Shown here one piece after another: positions 58,769 to 64,000 of a stretch of DNA of 64,000 nucleotides. The DNA is taken from contig NZ_MTQF01000012.1 in the NCBI RefSeq assembly GCF_001975985.1, positions 1-64,000 of the forward strand, given 5' to 3'. This DNA is from [Flexibacter] sp. ATCC 35103. Its GTDB lineage: Bacteria > Bacteroidota > Bacteroidia > Flavobacteriales > Flavobacteriaceae. Numbering within the stretch: the first letter of the stretch is position 1; each line of letters starts with the position of its first letter. The translations under genes and the position numbers were made by a program. The notes under the pieces are model-generated. The model had not been told where the DNA came from. It did no database searches and saw only the letters and a program-made list of their open reading frames with translations.

Positions 58769-59977
58769 ATGATCAAAAATTTCGACATAATTATTGTTGG
58801 CGGAGGCGCTGCAGGTTTTTTTACCGCGATTAATATTGCAGAGAAAAATCCGAAACTTAAAATTGCCATTTTAGAAAGAGGAAAAGAAGTACTTTCTAAA
58901 GTTCGCGTTTCCGGCGGCGGAAGATGCAATGTAACTCACGCTTGTTTTGAGCCAAGTGAACTCGTCAAATTTTATCCTCGTGGCGAGAAAGAGCTTCGTG
59001 GGCCTTTTCATCAGTTTTGTTCCGGAGATACAATTGAATGGTTTGAAAAACATGGTGTTGAATTAAAAATTGAAGACGACGGAAGAATGTTTCCCGTTTC
59101 GAATTCATCGCAAACCATTATTGATTGTTTCCTCGAAGCAACCGGAAAATTAGGTATTAAAGTTCTAACTGGTCAAAGTGTACAATCGATCTTTAAAGCC
59201 GAAAATCATTGGAAAATTGACACGCAGGACGAAAATTATGCTACAGAAAAATTAGTTCTCGCGACAGGAAGTAATCCTAAAATTTGGGAAATGTTACAAA
59301 CCCAAGGACATGCCATTGTAAGTCCTGTACCTTCCCTATTTACCTTCAACATCAAAGATTCCCGTATAAAAGAATTACCAGGCGTAGCAGCACAAGTTAC
59401 CGTAAACGTAAAAGATACCAAACTAGAATCTACCGGACCTTTATTAATCACACACTGGGGAATGAGTGGTCCCGCAATTTTGAAACTTTCGGCTTGGGGA
59501 GCACGCATTTTATTCGATAAAAATTACCAGTTTACGATTTTTGTCAATTGGCTAAATGATGTTGATACCGAAGATGCCGAAAAAATCCTAAAAGACTTAA
59601 AACAAGAACATGCCAAAAAAGCGGTTTCTAAAAAATCTCCTTTCGATTTCCCAAATCGTTTATGGGAAAGTCTGGTTCTAGCTGCAGCAATTGAAGCCGA
59701 AACAAAATGGGCTGATTTGTCTAAAATTCAATTACAAAACTTAGCTGCTCAACTCACAAAAGCTGAATTTAAAGTAAATGGAAAAAGTACTTTTAAAGAA
59801 GAATTTGTTACCGCAGGCGGAATTGATTTAAAAGAAATCAACTTTAAAACCATGGAAAGCAAGTTGCATCAAAACCTATATTTTGCAGGTGAAATTGTTA
59901 ATATTGATGCGATTACCGGAGGGTTCAATTTTCAGAATGCCTGGACAAGCGGGTTTATTTTGGCTAATAATATTTAA
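58769..59977 (+). CDS. HI0933/YhiN-family FAD-dependent oxidoreductase
   Basis: The 402-residue flavoprotein has the FAD-binding dinucleotide fold at its N-terminus (IIIVGGGAAGFFTAINIAEK, residues 7-26, then the acidic strand end LERGKEV), the family motif VRVSGGGRCNVTHACFE, and the C-terminal FAD site with FAGEIVNIDAITGGFNFQNA. The family includes BaiN-like reductases, but the reaction is mostly unknown. There is no signal peptide. The HAD phosphatase gene starts 5 bases after its stop, so they form an operon. Confidence 0.9.
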   Translation: MIKNFDIIIVGGGAAGFFTAINIAEKNPKLKIAILERGKEVLSKVRVSGGGRCNVTHACFEPSELVKFYPRGEKELRGPFHQFCSGDTIEWFEKHGVELKIEDDGRMFPVSNSSQTIIDCFLEATGKLGIKVLTGQSVQSIFKAENHWKIDTQDENYATEKLVLATGSNPKIWEMLQTQGHAIVSPVPSLFTFNIKDSRIKELPGVAAQVTVNVKDTKLESTGPLLITHWGMSGPAILKLSAWGARILFDKNYQFTIFVNWLNDVDTEDAEKILKDLKQEHAKKAVSKKSPFDFPNRLWESLVLAAAIEAETKWADLSKIQLQNLAAQLTKAEFKVNGKSTFKEEFVTAGGIDLKEINFKTMESKLHQNLYFAGEIVNIDAITGGFNFQNAWTSGFILANNI

Positions 59978-59981
59978 TAGA

Positions 59982-60629
59982 ATGAAATACAAAGGAATTA
60001 TTTTTGATTTAGACGGAACGTTAGTAAACTCATTAGAAGACATTTCCGACGCAATGAATACAGTACTTACAAGTCTGAATTATCCAATACATACTTATGA
60101 TGCTTATCAATATTTTATTGGTAGTGGTTTACGAAATTTAGTTAGCAAAGCTTTACCTTCATCAAACAATAGCGAAGATCAAATTGAAACTTGTTTTGAG
60201 ACTATGATTAATGAATATCGTAAAATCTGTACGCTTAAAACAAAACCTTATAACGGAATCAATGAATTATTAGATCATTTGGTTTCACAAAACATAAAAC
60301 TAGCCGTGTTTTCGAACAAAGCCGATGAGCTTACTAAAAAAATAGCTACAGAAATATTTCCTGATTATTTTAATAATGCAATTGGACTAAGTACCGAAGC
60401 CCTTAAAAAACCAAATCCGTTTGAAGCAATAGAAATAAGCAAAAACTGGAATTTAAAACCGGAAGAAATAATTTTCGTAGGAGATTCTGATATTGATATG
60501 CAAACTGCTATAAATGCTGAAATGTTTCCTGTTGGTGTTTAGTGGGGATATCGAACAGAAGAAGAATTAATCGCGAGCGGCGCAAAATTGGTAATAAATA
60601 GTCCGTTGGAATTAATTGAAATCGTATAA
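59982..60629 (+). pseudogene. Phosphoglycolate phosphatase-like HAD gene with an in-frame TAG
   Basis: The frame begins MKYKGIIFDLDGTLVNSLED, a complete HAD motif I, and continues through FSNKADEL, KPNPFEAIEISKNW and VGDSDIDMQTAINAEMFPVGV (motif IV). At codon 187 (60540-60542) stands TAG. The same frame then continues for 28 more family-like residues, WGYRTEEELIASGAKLVINS followed by PLELIEIV, to a TAA at 60627-60629. Close relatives end in just this way (VGVxWGYR), so the ancestral gene was 215 residues and the TAG is a recent nonsense change, or a sequencing error. The truncated 186-residue product keeps all catalytic residues but lacks the last helix and strand. The frame is open upstream to 59883 only because it overlaps the previous gene; the ATG at 59982 is the start. 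Confidence 0.85.
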
Positions 60630-60781
60630 AATCATTTGATCGCAGTTTTCAGTCACAATTTCAACCTTTAAAATTGCAGCAGAAAATAAAAAAACATAAA
60701 CAAATTAACACGAATTTACAGATTCTGTAAGTTTTCATTAAGAGTATTCTAATAATTTTACTCTCATCTAATTAATCCTAA

Positions 60782-61531
60782 ATGAAAGTAATATTATTTA
60801 CTATAATTTCTTTTTTATCATACCAACTTGGAATTTCGCAAACAGAAAAACTACTTCACGGAATAGTTCTCTCTAATAATAATCCGCTTAATAAAGTAGA
60901 AGTTATCAATAAAACTGCAAAAACCAGCAGCAGAACAAATGATTTGGGAGGTTTCTCTATTCTGGTTCAGGTCAACGACAGTTTGTTGTTTTTCTCTAAA
61001 GATTATTTTTTTACACGATTAAAAATAACTCCAGAAATTATTGATCGTGATAATCTAACTGTAAATATGACTATAAAGGCCGAAGAATTAAGAGAAGTCA
61101 TCGTTACGTCTATAAAATTTGACCAAGTCCACAGTTCCCAAAAAAATATAGATGATATAAAATTTACAAAAGACAACCAGTCTTTACAAAAATATACCGG
61201 CGTTTATGACGGAACTATTGCCAATGGCATGGACTTTGGCAGAATGGGAACCGGACTTTTAAATTTATTTAAAAAAGATAAACAAGAAGAACTCAAAAAG
61301 AAAACTTCAGAAACCGGTTTCAAAAAATTAGTAGCAGCATCGATTCCTTATGCCTTTTTTACTCAGGAATTAAAATTAAAGCCAGAAGAAAAAGATCTTT
61401 TTATTGATTTCTGCGATGCTGACCCAAGATCTGCAAAACTTTTAGTAAACAATAATATATTGACCACAATGGATTTTTTGTATGCTAAAAATGAGATGTT
61501 CAAAAAAGAAAAAGTAGAGTCTAAAAATTAG
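60782..61531 (+). CDS. Exported protein with carboxypeptidase-regulatory-like domain
   Basis: The 249-residue product has a signal peptide (KVILFTIISFLSYQLGISQ) and a beta-sandwich of the CarboxypepD_reg-like type at about residues 25-105 (LHGIVLSNNNPLNKVEVINK, LGGFSILVQVNDSLLFFSKD, ending AEELREVIVT as in TonB receptors). The rest is helical and charged (LLNLFKKDKQEELKKKTSET; LKPEEKDLFIDFCDADPRSA). I recognise it as a Flavobacterial family of periplasmic or outer-membrane-associated proteins with no known role; it has no plug or barrel. It stands alone, convergent with the TspO gene. Confidence 0.8.
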   Translation: MKVILFTIISFLSYQLGISQTEKLLHGIVLSNNNPLNKVEVINKTAKTSSRTNDLGGFSILVQVNDSLLFFSKDYFFTRLKITPEIIDRDNLTVNMTIKAEELREVIVTSIKFDQVHSSQKNIDDIKFTKDNQSLQKYTGVYDGTIANGMDFGRMGTGLLNLFKKDKQEELKKKTSETGFKKLVAASIPYAFFTQELKLKPEEKDLFIDFCDADPRSAKLLVNNNILTTMDFLYAKNEMFKKEKVESKN

Positions 61532-61536
61532 AAAAA

Positions 61537-62013
61537 CTATCTGTTAAGCCACCAGATACTTGCATTCAAAATTCCGGCAAAAGCAACCCAAGCCATATAC
61601 GGAATTAATAAATATCCTGCCGTTTTATTGATTTTTATAAACTTTAAATACGTTTCATAAATCATTAGCCATAATAGTGCAATTTCGATTAAAGCCAACA
61701 TCGGATTTTTTAAACCAAAGAAAATATACGACCATATAGCATTTAATGTCAATTGAATTAAAAAGAAACCCAAAGCTTTTTTTACTTCTTCGTTCTGTTC
61801 CTTTATTTTATCCCAAACTAATCCGGCAGCAACCGCCATTAAAATGTAAAGCAATGTCCAAACCGGCATAAAAATCCAATTTGGCGGATTAAAAGCAGGT
61901 TTTATAATCGTTGGATACCAGCTTTCAACACTTGGCCTTGTAACGACACTTGCAGAATAACCTACCATTAAACAAATAATTAGCGATATGACGATTTTGG
62001 TGACCTTATTCAT
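61537..62013 (-). CDS. TspO/MBR-family membrane protein
   Basis: The 158-residue protein has the five helices of the family and its fixed motifs: VESWYPTIIKPAFNPPNWIF (about residues 30-49), PVWTLLYILMAVAAGLVW, LTLNAIWSYIFFGLKNP, and PYMAWVAFAGILNASIWWLN at the C-terminus. TspO binds tetrapyrroles and sterol-like ligands in membranes and affects stress and porphyrin handling. It is convergent with the previous gene, with only 5 bases between their stops, and divergent from mvaD. Confidence 0.94.
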   Translation of the reverse strand: MNKVTKIVISLIICLMVGYSASVVTRPSVESWYPTIIKPAFNPPNWIFMPVWTLLYILMAVAAGLVWDKIKEQNEEVKKALGFFLIQLTLNAIWSYIFFGLKNPMLALIEIALLWLMIYETYLKFIKINKTAGYLLIPYMAWVAFAGILNASIWWLNR

Positions 62014-62137
62014 TAGATTTTTTTTTCAAAAATAATCAAAAGAAAGTTTAAACCATAGTAAGTCCTATAAGTTCATTTTAGTTGAAGTTTCATTTATATT
62101 TTCTTATATAACTTATATGGTAAAAATATTTAAAAAC

Positions 62138-62145
62138 TATCTTTG
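62138..62145 (+). promoter_or_regulatory. -7 promoter element of mvaD
   Basis: TATCTTTG matches TAnnTTTG, 17 bases before the ATG. The spacer upstream (62050-62120) holds words related to the inverted repeat at 53.8 kb. Confidence 0.6.
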
Positions 62146-62161
62146 CCAAAATTTATAATTC

Positions 62162-63271
62162 ATGTTTACAGCAACTGATTTTATTCCTGAAAAATATACT
62201 TCGACTATAGAAAATGGAAATTTTGAATGGAGTGCTCCCAGCAATATTGCATTAGTAAAATATTGGGGGAAAAAAGACAATCAAATTCCAGCAAATCCAT
62301 CGGTAAGTTTTACGCTCAATAACTGTAAAACAATTACCAAATTAGGATTTGAGAAGAAAGACACTTCTCCCGAAACCTCGGGATCGCTCAGCGTGACACC
62401 TTTTTCATTTGATTTACTTTTTGAAGGAAAACCAAAAGAAGATTTCAAACCTAAGATTCAAAAGTTCTTAGAACGAATTGAAATTTATTTACCTTTTCTA
62501 AAAAACTATCATTTTACGATTGATACGCAAAACACGTTTCCTCACAGTTCCGGAATTGCATCTTCGGCTTCAGGAATGGCAGCTTTGGCAATGAATTTTA
62601 TGAGTTTGGAAAGAGTATTGAATCCTGAAATGACAGAGGAATACTTTTACCAAAAAGCTTCTTTTTTAGCCCGTTTAGGTTCCGGAAGTGCTTGTAGAAG
62701 TGTAAAAGGAAATGTTGTTGCTTGGGGAAATCAGGCAAATATCAAAAGAAGTTCAGATTTATACGGAGTTGAATTTCCGTATGCTATACATGAGAATTTC
62801 AAAAATTATCAGGATACGATTTTATTAGTTGATAAAGGCGAAAAACAAGTTTCGAGTACTGTAGGACATGATTTAATGCACAATCACCCTTATGCGGAAA
62901 GACGTTTTGCTCAGGCACACGAAAATCTGGATCAATTGATTGCTATTTTCGAAAGTGGAAATTTAGACGAATTCATTAAAGTTGTAGAAAGCGAAGCTTT
63001 GACTCTGCACGCTATGATGATGACATCGATGCCGTATTTTATTTTGATGAAACCAAACACATTGCAGATCATAAATGCAATCTGGAAATTCAGAAATGAA
63101 ACCCAGATTCCGGTTTGTTTTACGCTTGATGCCGGAGCAAATGTCCATGTACTTTATCCCGAAAACGTTAGCGATAAAGTATTACAATTTATTCAGGACG
63201 AATTAGTTGTATTTTGTCAGAATGGTCAGTACATTTGTGACCAAATTGGAGACGGTGCAATTGCATTATAA
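62162..63271 (+). CDS. mvaD: Diphosphomevalonate decarboxylase with an in-frame repeat-derived insert
   Basis: The 369-residue GHMP enzyme converts mevalonate diphosphate to isopentenyl diphosphate with ATP. Motifs: SAPSNIALVKYWGKKDNQIP (about residues 22-41), PHSSGIASSASGMAALAMNF (about 130-149), GSGSACRSVKGNVVAWG, and CFTLDAGANVHVLYPE with the catalytic Asp. Residues 67-80 (DTSPETSGSLSVTP) are coded by a block containing CCCGAAACCTCGGG, a palindromic repeat seen in intergenic DNA elsewhere here. It keeps the frame and lies in a surface-loop position between two strands. The gene starts a run with a small protein and a mevalonate-kinase-like gene. Confidence 0.95.
   Translation: MFTATDFIPEKYTSTIENGNFEWSAPSNIALVKYWGKKDNQIPANPSVSFTLNNCKTITKLGFEKKDTSPETSGSLSVTPFSFDLLFEGKPKEDFKPKIQKFLERIEIYLPFLKNYHFTIDTQNTFPHSSGIASSASGMAALAMNFMSLERVLNPEMTEEYFYQKASFLARLGSGSACRSVKGNVVAWGNQANIKRSSDLYGVEFPYAIHENFKNYQDTILLVDKGEKQVSSTVGHDLMHNHPYAERRFAQAHENLDQLIAIFESGNLDEFIKVVESEALTLHAMMMTSMPYFILMKPNTLQIINAIWKFRNETQIPVCFTLDAGANVHVLYPENVSDKVLQFIQDELVVFCQNGQYICDQIGDGAIAL
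62361..62398. repeat. Palindromic repeat inside mvaD
   Basis: CCCGAAACCTCGGG (62369-62382) with the flanking word ATCGCTCAGCGTGAC has the GC-rich look of the dispersed repeats and not of the gene around it. It is translated as about 13 residues. Confidence 0.7.
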
Positions 63272-63307
63272 TTTTCCGTATCTTTATATATAATATCTAT
63301 TTTAGTT

Positions 63308-63562
63308 ATGAACACTGCAACAATAAAACTTTACGATTTATTTAGAAAAGAACTTAATCTTGACGAAAGTAAGGCTAAAGAATTTGTTGAAGCAATCGAC
63401 AGAACTATTAGCGAAGAAATTAGACAGGATAAAAACGAAATTGCAACTAGAGATTTTGTAAAAAAAGAAATTACAGATGCAAAAAATGATATGATAAAAT
63501 GGTTTGTTGGTCTATTTTTTGCATTGGCCATGATGATTATTGGATTATATATTAAAGGTTAA
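63308..63562 (+). CDS. Small coiled-coil protein with C-terminal membrane helix
   Basis: The 84-residue product has a charged helical part (about residues 10-60: FRKELNLDESKAKEFVEAID, RDFVKKEITDAKNDMIKW) followed by one membrane helix (FVGLFFALAMMIIGLYI, about 66-82). This shape recalls the tail-anchored coiled-coil proteins of the CCDC90/DUF1640 type, but I cannot confirm membership. It is between mvaD and the kinase gene on the same strand, 36 bases after mvaD. Function unknown. Confidence 0.75.
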   Translation: MNTATIKLYDLFRKELNLDESKAKEFVEAIDRTISEEIRQDKNEIATRDFVKKEITDAKNDMIKWFVGLFFALAMMIIGLYIKG

Positions 63563-63606
63563 TAAACGAAGAAAACTTCTTCCTAAAAGAAAGACATTAA
63601 ATAAAC

Positions 63607-64000
63607 ATGAAAGGACCATTATTTTACTCAAAAATATTACTCTTTGGAGAATACGGAATTATCCGCGACTCTAAAGGACTTTCTATTCCTTATAATTTTT
63701 ATAATGGTGCATTGAAAAAATCCGAAGAACCTTCGGCAGAAGCAATCGCATCAAACGCAAGTTTAAAACGTTACGTAACTTACCTTGAAAATTTACAAAC
63801 TGAACAACCGGAATTGGTTGCTTTTGATTTGATAAGTTTAAAGAATGACGTCGAAACAGGTATGTATTTTGACTCCAGTATTCCGCAAGGATACGGAGTT
63901 GGTAGTAGCGGCGCTCTTGTTGCTGCTATTTACGACAAATATGCTACACACAAAATAACCGTTTTAGAGAATTTAACTCGCGAAAAACTGTTACAACTTA
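63607..64000 (+). CDS. Mevalonate kinase-like GHMP kinase (cut by the window end)
   Basis: Only the first 131 residues lie in the window and no stop is reached. The N-terminus, KGPLFYSKILLFGEYGIIRD, is the GHMP motif I with the GEYGI of mevalonate kinases; SIPQGYGVGSSGALVAAIYD (about residues 93-112) is the ATP-binding glycine/serine loop. Position after mvaD supports mevalonate kinase, which phosphorylates mevalonate in the cytoplasm. The remaining motifs must be checked beyond the edge. Confidence 0.85.
   Translation, partial: MKGPLFYSKILLFGEYGIIRDSKGLSIPYNFYNGALKKSEEPSAEAIASNASLKRYVTYLENLQTEQPELVAFDLISLKNDVETGMYFDSSIPQGYGVGSSGALVAAIYDKYATHKITVLENLTREKLLQL

Noticed and set aside
59284..59520. 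78-residue open frame in the FAD-enzyme gene
   Set aside because: It is an alternate-frame shadow of a strongly conserved gene, with many Arg, Thr and Tyr residues from reading AT-rich codons out of frame.
60540..60542. Programmed recoding (selenocysteine or pyrrolysine) at the TAG of the HAD gene
   Set aside because: Selenocysteine uses TGA, and no pyrrolysine system is expected in Flavobacterium; the family does not have a special residue here. A simple nonsense change or sequencing error is more likely.

Overview
The window is a 64 kb piece of a Flavobacterium-type chromosome (Bacteroidota). This rests on low GC content, Bacteroidota promoter elements (TTTG about 19 bases before TAnnTTTG), a short 287-residue primary sigma factor, a SusC/SusD/SusE locus, STN-type TonB receptors, DUF4249 lipoproteins, and a complete-looking mevalonate branch instead of scattered MEP genes. 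No rRNA, CRISPR array, insertion sequence or prophage was seen. There is one tRNA gene (tRNA-Phe).

Layout. 0.2-7.1 kb: a small membrane protein, then a four-gene exported module (exported protein, STN TonB receptor, DUF4249 lipoprotein, MG2/plug-like protein). 7.2-9.1 kb: rpoD and rpe. 9.2-11.6 kb: a divergent AraC regulator and a 14-TM drug-type MFS exporter. 11.6-19.7 kb: secreted nuclease, tail-specific protease, surE, lpxB, NlpC/P60 lipoprotein, comEC. 19.7-22.3 kb: four tandem thioredoxin-fold exported proteins, of which only one keeps CXXC. 22.4-27.7 kb: two POT peptide transporters and a dipeptidyl peptidase IV, a peptide-use cluster. 27.9-30.3 kb: class II HMG-CoA reductase and a GYDIA-type GHMP kinase. 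The rest of the mevalonate pathway (diphosphomevalonate decarboxylase and a mevalonate-kinase-like gene cut by the window edge) lies at 62.2-64.0 kb.

31.0-37.3 kb is one minus-strand run transcribed coaX, outer-membrane protein, lptC, small membrane protein, CNNM/CorC protein, and a SurA/PpiD-like isomerase: envelope biogenesis. At 37.4-38.0 kb tRNA-Phe is followed by a small GIY-YIG nuclease gene and then by an exact 31-bp second copy of the tRNA 3' end plus terminator start, bracketed by CCCGAAGC-TTCGGG palindromes. This looks like a very small tRNA-targeted mobile element and is the most unusual thing in the window.

40.1-57.7 kb is a starch/maltodextrin utilisation locus. SusC, SusD and SusE-like proteins (minus strand) bind and import maltodextrin; a divergent LacI regulator is followed by a sugar MFS permease, beta-phosphoglucomutase, GH65 phosphorylase, GH97 SusB-type alpha-glucosidase and two GH13 enzymes. 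58-62 kb holds housekeeping genes, including a phosphoglycolate phosphatase-like gene interrupted by an in-frame TAG.

Intergenic DNA carries several repeat families: the CCCGAAGC-TTCGGG palindrome (four copies, one of them translated in frame inside mvaD), a perfect 30-bp inverted repeat at 38 kb, three GCCACGAATTC hairpins at 55.8-58.7 kb, and AGATTAAAAAGA-type repeats at 57.7 kb.
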